A DNA stretch of 55,402 nucleotides from JAIBBG01 sp043748015 (GCA_043748015.1 JAYTOA010000084.1:1-55402); one strand, 5' to 3'; shown: positions 8,576 through 18,016, numbered from the stretch's first letter. The notes: generated from the sequence alone by a model not told the origin. Numbers and translations: made by a program.

Positions 8576-9523
8576 TTATGGCTGAAGCAAATTTGGATTT
8601 TCGTCAGTAGGTAATTTTTCGTCCTTCTTTCTACCGCTTAACCATCTCCAGATGGCTGCGCCAGCGCCCGCAAGTCCTAATAATATTAACTTACCAAATT
8701 TTGCGATCACAGCAAACAATCCAACTTTTGCTAACACTTTACCCGCTATCAATCCTCCGATTGTATAGGCAGCAACTTTATCAACGCTCGAATCGAAATC
8801 GCCATACTGATGACCTTTGTCGAACTTCATACTATTGAGTACAGCGGGAATATTTGACTTCACCATCTCCAATTGTTCCATACTACCAATGGCATTCATC
8901 ACCATCACGCCATTTCTTCCGAGAATGCGCACATTATAGTTAAGGGTGTTAAAACCCATATCTTGAAACTCCAGGTTTTTCGCCCAATGCAACACTTTAT
9001 TCTGAGCATCATAATATGGTGGCGACGCCCATGCGATAAGTTTCACTGTGGGAAAGCCTTGTTCAACGCGCATTTTGTTTTCTTCTTCAAGATCACTTTG
9101 CATACTTGTGAGAAGCTCATCATAATCGGTGTCCATAGCGTCGTCGTCTTTTACATATCCCATGTCGTCCCAGGTAATTTCGAATGCCCAGGATTCATCT
9201 TGCAGCACTCCGCCGCCGTCAGGAACGAGCATTCCCTTGCTATCTGAAGGTGGATTTCCCCAAAGTTCTTCCATCACTCTTTTCGCCTGGATCGCATCGA
9301 GATAACCAAAACCATCAGGAACAGTCAAAGTAGCATGACAACCCGGCAATTGAATTTCACCTTTCTGATAGTGGAATGAATTTTCAACACTGTCGACTTG
9401 CAATTGCATGGCAAACAACAACGAGTCAGACATTTCTTCGCTCAACTCTTCATTGATTTGAGCAAAGCCAATTTGTGAAGGCCATAGAATCGCCAACAAC
9501 GCAACACGAATAATTGATTTCAT
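8576..9523 (-). CDS. DUF2167 family membrane protein
   Basis: The ATG at 9523 gives 315 residues with a signal peptide (MKSIIRVALLAILWPSQIGF). The family signature is clear: VPDGFGYLDAIQAKRVMEEL, LWGNPP, then GYVKDDDAMDTDYDELL. Further on lie a segment of tryptophan/aromatic strands (WASPPYYDAQNKVLHWAKNL) and a hydrophobic, glycine-rich helix (about 275-298) followed by a short basic, charged tail. DUF2167 proteins are conserved membrane-anchored proteins without a defined biochemical role. The start is 14 bases after the fumarylacetoacetase gene, which suggests cotranscription, though no functional link is known. Confidence 0.85.
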   Translation of the reverse strand: MKSIIRVALLAILWPSQIGFAQINEELSEEMSDSLLFAMQLQVDSVENSFHYQKGEIQLPGCHATLTVPDGFGYLDAIQAKRVMEELWGNPPSDSKGMLVPDGGGVLQDESWAFEITWDDMGYVKDDDAMDTDYDELLTSMQSDLEEENKMRVEQGFPTVKLIAWASPPYYDAQNKVLHWAKNLEFQDMGFNTLNYNVRILGRNGVMVMNAIGSMEQLEMVKSNIPAVLNSMKFDKGHQYGDFDSSVDKVAAYTIGGLIAGKVLAKVGLFAVIAKFGKLILLGLAGAGAAIWRWLSGRKKDEKLPTDENPNLLQP

Positions 9524-9537
9524 ATATAGGAGTGAAT

Positions 9538-10815
9538 TTAGATTGCGGGTAAAATTTGAGCTGAACATTCACCAAAGCCTACTCTCACACCATCTTTTTC
9601 AGCATAGCCTCTAATGGAAACTGTGTCGCCGTCTTCAATAAATTTTCTTTGTGAGCCATCATTCATAGAAACAGGTTTTGTTCCCTTCCATGCAATTTCG
9701 AGCATGCTGCCGAACGAGCCTTCCGTTGGTCCACTGATGGTGCCACTTGCGAGCATATCGCCGCAGCGAATGTTGCAGCCATTCACGGTGTGGTGCGCCA
9801 ATTGTTGTTCCATGTTCCAATACATGAATTTGTAATTGCTGCGCGAAACAATAGTTTCTTCTTTGCCTTCAGGTTGAATAGCCACTTGCAAATGGATGTC
9901 AATATTCTTTTGACCTTCATACTTGAGGTAAGGCAATACCTCGGGAGATTGAACAGCACCGGCAGTTCTGAAAGGCTCGAGCGCATCGAGTGTAACGAGC
10001 CACGGCGAAACAGTCGATCCGAAATTTTTTCCGAGAAAAGGTCCGAGAGGAACGTATTCCCAACGTTGAATATCGCGCGCACTCCAATCGTTGAAGAGCA
10101 ACATTCCGAAAATGTAATCATCCGCTTCAGCAGTGGAAATACTTTCGCCAAGTGGCTTGCCATCAAAAGTGACGAAAGCCATTTCCAGTTCGAAGTCGAG
10201 TTGTTTTGTAGGACCGAATGTGGGCATTGAATCATCACTCGCGTTCATTTGACCTTTAGGACGTCGCAACGGAACACCGCTATTGACTATGCTCGAAGCG
10301 CGACCGTGATAACCGACAGGCATGTGCTTCCAGTTGGGAAGTAATGCACGTTCAGGATCACGGAACATGATGCCGACATTGCGCGCGTGATCTTCACTGC
10401 TATAAAAATCTGTGTAGTCACCAACATTGATGGGCAACATCAACTGCACTTCGCTTTGATTGAAAAGCACTTGACGCACATGATGTTCTTTATCGCGCAG
10501 GTCGGGCATATCGCTTGAAAGCAACTTCGAGATACGGTTGCGCAACAAACGCAAACCTTGTTTACCGTGGCGCATACATCTATTGAGTGAATCGCTCACC
10601 ATATCGTCTAGTGTGAATGGAAGGTTCTCGAGATAACCCATCACGTGCAGTGCTTTCAGGTCGACGAGTTTATCGCCGATGGCAACACATACATGAGGGA
10701 ATTGGCTTTCCGTTCTGAAAATTCCGAAGGGTAAATTCTGAATAGGGAAATCGCTCCCGGCGGGCACGTCCACCCATGACTTCAGTTTGGGGTCGTTGGC
10801 TTTGTTTTCTGTCAT
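9538..10815 (-). CDS. fahA: Fumarylacetoacetase
   Basis: A 425-residue enzyme splitting fumarylacetoacetate into fumarate and acetoacetate, the last step of tyrosine/homogentisate degradation. The active-site set of the mammalian enzyme can be followed: DYTDFYSSEDHA (D136, catalytic H143), FELEMAF (metal ligands E209, E211), NDWSARDIQ (D243), GKNFGST (K263) and ASGTISGP (T359). Length matches the family (about 420). The start MTENKANDPKLKSW is the first ATG and precedes the conserved N-terminal beta domain. The gene is divergent from the DUF5819-like gene; an exact TACGTTTG box lies on the minus strand at 10836-10843, about 20 bases upstream, and could be its -7 element. Confidence 0.95.
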   Translation of the reverse strand: MTENKANDPKLKSWVDVPAGSDFPIQNLPFGIFRTESQFPHVCVAIGDKLVDLKALHVMGYLENLPFTLDDMVSDSLNRCMRHGKQGLRLLRNRISKLLSSDMPDLRDKEHHVRQVLFNQSEVQLMLPINVGDYTDFYSSEDHARNVGIMFRDPERALLPNWKHMPVGYHGRASSIVNSGVPLRRPKGQMNASDDSMPTFGPTKQLDFELEMAFVTFDGKPLGESISTAEADDYIFGMLLFNDWSARDIQRWEYVPLGPFLGKNFGSTVSPWLVTLDALEPFRTAGAVQSPEVLPYLKYEGQKNIDIHLQVAIQPEGKEETIVSRSNYKFMYWNMEQQLAHHTVNGCNIRCGDMLASGTISGPTEGSFGSMLEIAWKGTKPVSMNDGSQRKFIEDGDTVSIRGYAEKDGVRVGFGECSAQILPAI

Positions 10816-10956
10816 GAAGAATTATTTGTCTTTCGCAAACGTAGTGCGAGGAGAAAGAAAATTCTTGCAATTAGTTGAATATGTTTGAAGGCGAAAGATT
10901 GCCTCACAATTCTCGAAAATTTGAATACACAACAAACAAAAATATTGAAGCCAATA

Positions 10957-11493
10957 ATGCTAACGCTGGTGATGATTGCGCTTACACACTTCGTCCTCAT
11001 CACAGCATACAGCTTCCGCGACAATCTACCGCATGCCATTACGAAGTATGCCGACAGATATGCTGTTCCAATGTTTCATCAGAACTGGAAACTGTTCGCT
11101 CCGGATCTTCCGAAATACAATGTAGAGCTGGAATACAGATACGCGACTTCATCACCCTGGAGCAATTGGGAAGATGCGAGTGGCGCTTTTGGATATGGAA
11201 AAACTTCACGGATAGAAACTGTGGAGCAGGGATTCAATACAGCACTTGGCTGGCAGGTTTTGAATAATTTCTACTCAAGAGATGGTCGGAAACAATTCGA
11301 TAGAATTTTACAGAGTCCGGATTATGCACGTGCGCTATTCTTTGTTTTGAAGTTACATCAATTGAAACGCGATCCTGTAATGCCAGATTCTGTTCAGGTA
11401 AGACTCAACTTCAGATTTACTCCGCCACCCGATCAGGCATATACATTCCAGTCATCACTGCTCGAATTTCCTGTTTATGTTCCTCAAAAATGA
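10957..11493 (+). CDS. DUF5819-like single-pass membrane protein
   Basis: Choosing the ATG at 10957 gives 178 residues; TTG codons at 10885, 10921 or 10945 would add up to 24. One N-terminal membrane helix (MLTLVMIALTHFVLITAYSF) is followed by a soluble domain. The segment PMFHQNWKLFAPDLP matches the aromatic 'F-x-Q-N-W-x-L-F-A-P' motif I associate with DUF5819, a family found next to HTTM proteins. The downstream HTTM gene starts 3 bases after this stop, so the two almost certainly form one transcription unit. Function is unknown; the arrangement recalls SdpA-SdpB, but that is an analogy. Confidence 0.7.
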   Translation: MLTLVMIALTHFVLITAYSFRDNLPHAITKYADRYAVPMFHQNWKLFAPDLPKYNVELEYRYATSSPWSNWEDASGAFGYGKTSRIETVEQGFNTALGWQVLNNFYSRDGRKQFDRILQSPDYARALFFVLKLHQLKRDPVMPDSVQVRLNFRFTPPPDQAYTFQSSLLEFPVYVPQK

Positions 11494-11496
11494 TGT

Positions 11497-12357
11497 ATGA
11501 AAATCACTGAAAAAATTACACATCATCTCACCGCAAGAGTCATCACACCGCATTCATTGCGATTGCTTTCGCTGCTCGTGTATGCATGGTTTCTGATCAA
11601 TGTGATGATGGTGTGGAATGTAAAAGATCTGTTGTGGGGAGTTGACAATGTATTCTACCGACAAGGTCATGCAGATAGTTTCATTGAGAATTTCTTCTAT
11701 CAACTCATTTATGATGCGACGAGATTCAAAATTATTTTTTACGCACACATTGCAGGAGCCATACTTGGCTTAACAAACAAATCGTGGAGTTTTATTCCAC
11801 GTATCATCGCGTGGTCGACAGGTTGGATGTTGTTTTACGCTGCCACAGAAGCTTTCAATTCAGGCATGATGATCATATTGTCGCTGGCATTTTACTGTAG
11901 CATCGTTTATACAAACGCGAAAGGAGTTTTTCGCATCACACTCACCAATCTGGCGCGATATGCATGCATGATACAAATCTGTCTTGTGTATCTCGTGGCA
12001 ACAGTATATAAACTCAGTGGAAAACAATGGCCATCCGGAGATGCGATGTATTACACGCTTCACATTGATCACTTTTCATCGCCGATGTGGATAGGAAGTT
12101 GGGTAATACAATCAGCAGTCGTTATGAAAACGCTGACGTACTTCGCACTCATCTATCAACTCCTATTTCCAGTGATGGTTTGGATCAAAAAAGGAAGACA
12201 TGTGTTTCTCATCATCGGCGTGGTGTTTCATCTCTTCATTGGCATTTTTCTTCACCTATGGGATTTTGCACTGTCGATGATTTTTGCGTATGCAGTTTTT
12301 GTGGAGGATGGATTAGCGCGAAGAGTGTTGGCCGCGTTTCGTCTTAGAGGGTTATAG
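11497..12357 (+). CDS. HTTM-type integral membrane protein (vitamin-K-carboxylase-like/SdpB-like)
   Basis: A 286-residue protein with about eight predicted membrane helices. Residues FYRQGHADSFIENFFY and YKLSGKQWPSGDAMYYTLH fit the HTTM (horizontally transferred transmembrane) superfamily, which includes gamma-glutamyl carboxylase-related proteins and SdpB. The segment ATVYKLSGKQWPSGDA resembles the conserved K-x-x-G-x-x-W-x-x-G region of that family. It lies directly behind the DUF5819-like gene. The catalytic lysine and histidine of true carboxylases cannot be verified by eye, and no substrate peptide gene is visible nearby. Membrane-topology and family calls are firm; function is not. Confidence 0.75.
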   Translation: MKITEKITHHLTARVITPHSLRLLSLLVYAWFLINVMMVWNVKDLLWGVDNVFYRQGHADSFIENFFYQLIYDATRFKIIFYAHIAGAILGLTNKSWSFIPRIIAWSTGWMLFYAATEAFNSGMMIILSLAFYCSIVYTNAKGVFRITLTNLARYACMIQICLVYLVATVYKLSGKQWPSGDAMYYTLHIDHFSSPMWIGSWVIQSAVVMKTLTYFALIYQLLFPVMVWIKKGRHVFLIIGVVFHLFIGIFLHLWDFALSMIFAYAVFVEDGLARRVLAAFRLRGL

Positions 12358-12360
12358 GTA

Positions 12361-12606
12361 TATCGGATTATGGGATAATAGGGTGTGTTACGTAATCCTT
12401 AAATCTCCAAGTCCAGAAATAGCTTCTCGCTCAAATCGCAAATAGGAATACAGGAAAATAGGATAATGGAATTATGGGGAACGCGATCTGCATCAATCAA
12501 TAAATCTTCAAGTCAAGAAATGCTTTCGCGCTCAAATCAAAAATTACAATTCGCAAATCGAATCACACAAATCCTCAACTCAACAAATCAAAAAATCATC
12601 AAATCA
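12361..12606. repeat. Degenerate interspersed repeat, two diverged inverted copies with octad tracts
   Basis: This noncoding gap holds two related segments about 101 bases apart (around 12399-12442 and 12501-12545). Each contains, on the minus strand, the core GATTTGAGCG-n-GAAGC (12422-12437 and 12522-12538). Between and beside them are 8-bp-period tracts: AGGAATAC, AGGAAAAT, AGGATAAT, GGAATTAT at 12444-12475, and ACAAATCA, AAAAATCA, TCAAATCA at 12583-12606. Read on the minus strand the block aligns with the plus-oriented repeat near 21.4 kb, so both belong to one family. Confidence 0.7.
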
Positions 12607-12607
12607 C

Positions 12608-13579
12608 TTAAAGTAGCTCACCGATAATCTTCTCCACCGTGTAGCCTTCCGCTTCGGCTTTGTAGTTGCGGACGATACGGTGACGAAGAATTGGCATGGC
12701 AACAGCGCGAACATCTTCGATATCCGGACTGTATTTTCCATTGAGAGCAGCGTGACATTTTGCACCAACAATGAGGTATTGCGATGCACGCGGACCGGCA
12801 CCCCAACTGAGGAAATTGTTAACCATTGCAGGAGCAAGATTCCCATCAGGACGCGTCTTGCTCACGAGTTTCACCGCGTATTCAATCACGTTGTCAGTTA
12901 CCGGCATCTTGCGAATGAGTTGCTGATAGAAGACAATCTCTTCACCGCTGATGACAGTATTTACTTGAGGAATAATATTCGTAGTAGTTGTTTTCACGAT
13001 ATCCATTTCCTCTTGAAGAGATGGATAATCCACCCAAATATTGAGCATGAAACGGTCGAGCTGCGCCTCCGGGAGTGGATACGTTCCTTCTTGTTCAATC
13101 GGGTTCTGTGTAGCAAGAACGAAGAAAGGTGAAGGCAGATTGTATGTCTGACCCGCAGCCGTAACGCGTCTTTCCTGCATTGCCTCGAGTAGCGCCGATT
13201 GTGTTTTTGGAGGCGTACGATTGATCTCATCTGCTAGAATAATATTCGAGAAGATGGGACCCTTCATGAATTTAAAATGACGGTTTTCATCGAGGATTTC
13301 AGAACCAATGATATCACTTGGCATCAAATCGGGAGTGAATTGAATTCTGTTGAAAGACAATCCGAGCGATTGCCCAATGGTGCTTACCAAAAGCGTTTTT
13401 GCGAGACCGGGAACACCTACGAGCAAACAGTGTCCGTTACCGAAAATAGAAATGAGTACATTCTTCACTACATCATCTTGACCTACGATGGCCTTTTTAA
13501 TTTCCTTCTGAAGAATGCTGTACTTACCTTTTAGTGAGTCCAATGCTTCTGCATCGGAATTGAATTTTATTTCTGTCAT
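12608..13579 (-). CDS. MoxR-family AAA+ ATPase
   Basis: The ATG at 13579 gives 323 residues; an ATG 24 bases upstream is possible. MoxR ATPases act as chaperones in assembling metal- or cofactor-dependent complexes and in envelope stress. Walker A is GVPGLAKT, the usual MoxR variant, and Walker B is IILADEINR. The sensor region ATQNPIEQEGTYPLPEAQLDRF is also classic. It is the last gene of the surA operon here. The DUF58, von Willebrand and BatA-like genes that often follow moxR are absent; the next gene downstream is on the opposite strand. The partner is therefore unknown. Confidence 0.93.
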   Translation of the reverse strand: MTEIKFNSDAEALDSLKGKYSILQKEIKKAIVGQDDVVKNVLISIFGNGHCLLVGVPGLAKTLLVSTIGQSLGLSFNRIQFTPDLMPSDIIGSEILDENRHFKFMKGPIFSNIILADEINRTPPKTQSALLEAMQERRVTAAGQTYNLPSPFFVLATQNPIEQEGTYPLPEAQLDRFMLNIWVDYPSLQEEMDIVKTTTTNIIPQVNTVISGEEIVFYQQLIRKMPVTDNVIEYAVKLVSKTRPDGNLAPAMVNNFLSWGAGPRASQYLIVGAKCHAALNGKYSPDIEDVRAVAMPILRHRIVRNYKAEAEGYTVEKIIGELL

Positions 13580-13672
13580 ATCAAGTTCTAAAAAATGGTG
13601 CAACGAAAAAACATTTTTTGATGCACCGGCGAAAATAAGTTTTGTTTTAACAAGCGTTCAATGCGCAAACTG

Positions 13673-15019
13673 TTAAGGTTTGTTTTTGATCCATGGAAAT
13701 TGGTAGCTGCATTCCACGAAATCCTCATGAACCATAACGTATGTATTATCGATTTTTTTCTTTACCCATTTATCCGTTTCACGTTGCTTTGCGTCACCTT
13801 CCGTAACTTGTTTGAAGATTTCATAATCATCTTTCATATTGGCTGAATGCGCGGGAATTCGCTTATCGAGTCTATATACAACGTAAGCCTGAGCACCGTC
13901 ATCTGCCACACTCAGAACGACATCGCTGATCTGACCTACATTGAGATTGAGCATGATGAGATTCAATTCAGAACTAAGCGTTGAAACCTCATGTTTAGTA
14001 CCACCTGTTGAAGGACTCAACACCTTTCCTCCTTGATTTTTAGTCTCCGTATCCATGCTGTATATGGCGGCAGCTTTTGCAAAATTCGTACTGTCATTTC
14101 TCAAAACCGGAAGCAATTTTCCCAAATCATTGCGCGCTAATTCGAGGTCTTCCGGACGCACTTTAGGCGACATCAGGATGTGACATGACTCGTATGCTTC
14201 GCCTCGACGTTCGACCACCTTCACAATGTGGTAGCCATAAACTGAAGAGAACACAGGACTATATGTTCCTTCCGGGGTATTGAAAACAGCGGCCTCATAT
14301 TCCGGGACGAAGGATCCTTTGCGTTGCATAGGATAACATCCGCCCTTGTATTTTGACCCGGGATCTTCGCTCCACTTCGCCGCTTCAAGTGTCATAGAAG
14401 TATTGCCATTCACCAGATTCATTCGAATAGAATCAAGTACATGAATAATTCTGGTTCTTTCACTTTCTCTCACTGCAGGGCTAATAGCAATCTTAGAATA
14501 TTCTATTTGCTCACCAATGAGTGGAAGCGAATCCTTAGGCACAGTGTTGTAATAACGCAAAACATCCGCAGGAGTGACTTTCGTATGCTTATTGATTTCA
14601 TCCTGCATCTTTTGTACGAGAAGTTGATCCTTAATGAGATCAAAATATTCGTCTTTCAATTGTGCAGCAGTTTTGCCGTAATACTTTTCGAATTCCGCAA
14701 CGCTCCCGAACATGTTCATGAAATACGTCAGTCGTCTTTCAACTTGAGATTGCACCTCGCCATCACTCACTTCAAGACTATCGAGTTTGGATTGATTGAG
14801 CAAAAGCTTTTGATACATCAAATTTTCATAAGCTCCACATCTTTCCTTTTGATTTGCTCCACCCTTGCCTTCAGTCATCTCCATGATTGAATTTTCCAAT
14901 TCACTTTGAAGGAGAATTTCATTTCCCACGACGCCCACGATTCTATCCACCACCTTTCCCGGCTGAGCCATTGCATTAACCGAAAGAAGAATAAATACTA
15001 TATGGAGTAGCTTTTTCAT
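13673..15019 (-). CDS. surA: SurA-like periplasmic peptidyl-prolyl isomerase/chaperone
   Basis: A 448-residue secreted protein (signal MKKLLHIVFILLSVNAMAQ). The N-terminal SurA domain is typical: VDRIVGVVGNEILLQSELEN, followed by helices to about residue 160. A parvulin domain follows (about 165-270), with GGCYPMQRKGSFVPEYEAAVF and SVYGYHIVKVVERR. A second, more diverged parvulin-like domain begins at ESCHILMSPKVRPEDL. SurA carries unfolded outer-membrane proteins across the periplasm. The start codon overlaps the stop of the upstream lipoprotein gene in an ATGA, indicating translational coupling. Confidence 0.9.
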   Translation of the reverse strand: MKKLLHIVFILLSVNAMAQPGKVVDRIVGVVGNEILLQSELENSIMEMTEGKGGANQKERCGAYENLMYQKLLLNQSKLDSLEVSDGEVQSQVERRLTYFMNMFGSVAEFEKYYGKTAAQLKDEYFDLIKDQLLVQKMQDEINKHTKVTPADVLRYYNTVPKDSLPLIGEQIEYSKIAISPAVRESERTRIIHVLDSIRMNLVNGNTSMTLEAAKWSEDPGSKYKGGCYPMQRKGSFVPEYEAAVFNTPEGTYSPVFSSVYGYHIVKVVERRGEAYESCHILMSPKVRPEDLELARNDLGKLLPVLRNDSTNFAKAAAIYSMDTETKNQGGKVLSPSTGGTKHEVSTLSSELNLIMLNLNVGQISDVVLSVADDGAQAYVVYRLDKRIPAHSANMKDDYEIFKQVTEGDAKQRETDKWVKKKIDNTYVMVHEDFVECSYQFPWIKNKP

Positions 15020-15879
15020 TTTTTGTTGTAGTGTGTCTTCACCATATTTTCTTGCTGAGCGCGAGCGTATAAATCCCTGCGCATCGTATCAAGCAATTCT
15101 AGCTTTCTTCGATTGATGATCATACTCCTGATGCGATCTGTTTCAAAACTCAAAGGTGATCTGCTGCCATTGAGCTGATAATCTGTAATGGTAAGTAGAT
15201 ATTGATTATTGTCCTTTTCGAATTCGATAGTCTTTTTATTCTTGAGAAATGCTTCAATGTCGTAGACTTCAAGCGGCACCTGTTTCATGAATTCTTCCCA
15301 AAGCAGCCAATGATCTTCATTGAAATAATAACTCGCTCCGATATCGACGCACATTTGTTCCCACTTCACATGATCTTCAGGCTTGATAGAATAAAATAAT
15401 TTCTTAAGTTGTGGATAGGCTTTACTTCCTGCCGCCACTGCGCAAAATTTCACCTTAACGATATAACCTTTGAGTTGAAAATTTTTATCGTTGTCGTTAT
15501 AATATTTTTCAATCTCATCATCCGTTACGATGGTATCCAACTTCTGGCTCACCCATTCCTGCTCGTAGGCGTAAGTCAGAAGTGACTTGCGATAATTTTC
15601 TATAAGCTGAGTAAAATCCTTTTTGTCTTCCGGGAGGCTTTCCTCCGCCTTGGACACGATGAGCTGTTCCATAATCCATTCCTGGATATAGCGATCAGCC
15701 AATGCTGTGCTATCGGTTGCATCAGAATTATCCGGAATCACCTCCATGAGTTGGTTGAGTGTAAGTTTTTTGTCCCCTACTTCCACCAATATGGCGTCCT
15801 GATCATCGTTTTTGTTACAAGCAGAAAAGATCAGGCAAGCTGATAAAAACAAAAAGACAATTCTGCGGGACACATACAT
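15016..15879 (-). CDS. SurA N-domain-like lipoprotein (peptidyl-prolyl isomerase-related)
   Basis: A 287-residue lipoprotein: the lipobox LIFSAC puts the lipidated cysteine at residue 20. The first part (VEVGDKKLTLNQLMEVIP, then WIMEQLIVSKAEESLPED) resembles the helical N-terminal region of SurA-type proteins. No convincing parvulin core with the G-x-L-G-x-x and YGYH motifs is visible. It is probably a chaperone-like paralogue that lost or never had the isomerase domain. It lies between two full-length isomerase genes, 4 bases from the upstream one and overlapping the downstream one by 4. A role in outer-membrane protein handling is inferred from neighbours. Confidence 0.8.
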   Translation of the reverse strand: MYVSRRIVFLFLSACLIFSACNKNDDQDAILVEVGDKKLTLNQLMEVIPDNSDATDSTALADRYIQEWIMEQLIVSKAEESLPEDKKDFTQLIENYRKSLLTYAYEQEWVSQKLDTIVTDDEIEKYYNDNDKNFQLKGYIVKVKFCAVAAGSKAYPQLKKLFYSIKPEDHVKWEQMCVDIGASYYFNEDHWLLWEEFMKQVPLEVYDIEAFLKNKKTIEFEKDNNQYLLTITDYQLNGSRSPLSFETDRIRSMIINRRKLELLDTMRRDLYARAQQENMVKTHYNKK

Positions 15880-15883
15880 AGAC

Positions 15884-17830
15884 TTATTTAATCGAATACA
15901 TCACCTCTTTATTGACGGCATACTTGTACTTACTTCTCAATTCCTTGATCCATTCCTGCTCGAGATATGTCTGATAATCAGAAGTGATCATTCCCTTCGC
16001 TTCTTCCAATTTTTTCGGAGCGGCGAGTAGAATATTTTTGATGTCAATGAGGATTACTTGTCCGTAATCATCGATGTCATTGCTCATTCCAACTTTCCAT
16101 TCAGTCTTCTCAAAAAGTTTACGGTCTTCCTTCGCCCAAATTCCTTCTTCAATCTGAAGATTGAGTTGAGAGTCTTTGTTGAGCTCACCTGCTATCTCCG
16201 ATTTATCTTTTCCTCCAATGAGCATTTTTTTCAGGTCTTTTGCTACCTGCGCATTTGCACAAGTATAGAAAACAGCTTCAGCTCTTTCCGGCCACATAAA
16301 TTTCTGAGCGTTTAACTTATAATATTCAGCAAGGCCTGCACTGTCTTTCACTGCGCGTGACCACACCTTTTGATCTGTAAGTTCAAACAACAATATTCCT
16401 TCGCGATATTCCTTCATCAAAAGTCTGAACGCGGTGTGTTTCTGTTCGAGCTTACCATCTTCGTACGCCAAGAGTTTTTCTTCACCAAATTTTCCTACCT
16501 GAAATTTCAAATACTCGGATGGGCTCAGCGCTGAGCGATTCATTCCTCTGTCGCGCATGTAGTCATTGAAATCTTTCACTGTAGTTGACTTGCCATCGAT
16601 GGTGAAAAGCACCTTCTTCATTTTGCTCTTTTTCACATTCACTTTACCTGCATAAATATTTGAATCAGCTTTTGCGGCGAGTGAATTGATTTCCTTTTCG
16701 TTGAGAGTGTAGTTATAATTTTTCTTCAATTTTTTGATGAAAGAACTTCTTGTTTGTTCCGAACGACCATCTTTCGAAACATCATTCTTCAGCTTCTTTT
16801 CCTGATCCTCAAAACTTTCGAGTTGTTTATAACCAAGTCTTTTGATGATGTGCCATCCGAAATCTGTTTTCACAGGCGAGCTTATGTCGCCATCCTTAGC
16901 GAGACCAAAAGCAGCGTCTTCAAATTCCATCACCATCTTACCTGTACCAAACCACGGTAGTTCGCCACCCTTTTTTGAAGAGCTTCCATCATCAGAAAAT
17001 TTCGCAGCAAGATTTTCGAATGTGTCCTCCTTGCTGATTACTTTCTGATAGATCTCCTGAATTTTCTGTTGAGCGTTTGCTTCGCCGTTTGCTTCTTGTT
17101 TAGCCTTCACCATGATGTGAGCGGCATGAATTTCACCGCGCGCGGGACGTTTGTCAATCACCTTGATGAGGTGATAGCCGTATCTCGTGCGAACAGGCAT
17201 AGAGATGCCTCCAACCGGCGTTTTATACGCAGCTTCCTCAAAAGGATAAACCATCTGGAAAGCTGTGAAGTATCCAAGATCTCCACCATTGTCTTTAACG
17301 CTTGGATCATCTGAGCCATCTTTACCACGGGCAACCACATTGAAATCTTCGCCATTCGTCACTCTTTCGCGCAATGCCATAATTCGATTGAATGCGGCTA
17401 GCGAATCAGCAGGCGTTGCATTGGCTTCGCATTTCACCAGGATATGTTGAGCGTGAATTTCTGATTGTTGATGTTCGTAAGCCTCACGCACCAGATCATT
17501 GAGCACATCAGTATCTGTGAGATAAGGACGTGCCAATTGAGCGCGGTATCCATCCAATTCATTTTTGAATTTTGTAACCGTATCCAGTCCAAGAACACGG
17601 GCAGCTTTTACCTTCAATTTGAAATTGATAAAAAGCTCCATATACTCATCCAAAGATTGTTTGGTGATGACAGAGTCGCGATTGTTTTTTCTGAAGATAT
17701 TCTCAAATTCCTCGAGAGTTGTTGGTTCACCATCTACGATAAGCACTGCGGCATTTTTATCTTGTGCCGAAGAAGTAAAATTGAGATTCAGAAAGATGAA
17801 TGCGAATAGAATAAAACGGATCGATTTCAT
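15884..17830 (-). CDS. Periplasmic peptidyl-prolyl isomerase with two parvulin domains
   Basis: The ATG at 17830 gives 648 residues with a signal peptide (MKSIRFILFAFIFLNLNF). Two parvulin domains follow in tandem: the first starts SEIHAQHILVK and ends RYGYHLIKVIDKRP; the second starts GEIHAAHIMVK and ends DFGWHIIKRLGYK. Both keep the GG-x-L and F-x-x-AA elements. The remaining 300 residues form a helical C-terminal part rich in lysine that I cannot assign. The arrangement resembles SurA/PpiD-type folding factors. It is the first gene of a four-gene operon, and a good promoter lies 34 bases upstream. Confidence 0.9.
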   Translation of the reverse strand: MKSIRFILFAFIFLNLNFTSSAQDKNAAVLIVDGEPTTLEEFENIFRKNNRDSVITKQSLDEYMELFINFKLKVKAARVLGLDTVTKFKNELDGYRAQLARPYLTDTDVLNDLVREAYEHQQSEIHAQHILVKCEANATPADSLAAFNRIMALRERVTNGEDFNVVARGKDGSDDPSVKDNGGDLGYFTAFQMVYPFEEAAYKTPVGGISMPVRTRYGYHLIKVIDKRPARGEIHAAHIMVKAKQEANGEANAQQKIQEIYQKVISKEDTFENLAAKFSDDGSSSKKGGELPWFGTGKMVMEFEDAAFGLAKDGDISSPVKTDFGWHIIKRLGYKQLESFEDQEKKLKNDVSKDGRSEQTRSSFIKKLKKNYNYTLNEKEINSLAAKADSNIYAGKVNVKKSKMKKVLFTIDGKSTTVKDFNDYMRDRGMNRSALSPSEYLKFQVGKFGEEKLLAYEDGKLEQKHTAFRLLMKEYREGILLFELTDQKVWSRAVKDSAGLAEYYKLNAQKFMWPERAEAVFYTCANAQVAKDLKKMLIGGKDKSEIAGELNKDSQLNLQIEEGIWAKEDRKLFEKTEWKVGMSNDIDDYGQVILIDIKNILLAAPKKLEEAKGMITSDYQTYLEQEWIKELRSKYKYAVNKEVMYSIK

Positions 17831-17863
17831 ACCAGGTTTTTGAGTAACTTTTTTAAAGGAGCG

Positions 17864-17894
17864 CAAATGTAACAACTGACCTTAAGCAGGCAAT
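17864..17894 (-). promoter_or_regulatory. Bacteroidota-type promoter for the PPIase-moxR operon
   Basis: On the minus strand ATTG (17894-17891) is followed after exactly 19 bases by TACATTTG (17871-17864). This fits the Bacteroidota sigma-A consensus TTTG-N19-TAnnTTTG with one mismatch in the upstream box. The -7 box ends 33 bases before the chosen ATG. Confidence 0.55.
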
Positions 17895-18016
17895 GCTCAA
17901 TTAACATTTTGAACCGAAGCAAAAGCAGGCTCATGATTTTGAAAATCAGTCATTCTGAAGTAAAAGCCGCAAAGATTTCACGCGAATAAAAAATACACAA
18001 TCAATGATCTACCGAT

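Noticed and set aside
9783..10238. Long open frames on both strands within the fumarylacetoacetase gene
   Set aside because: They overlap a gene with intact catalytic residues and have no recognisable protein features.
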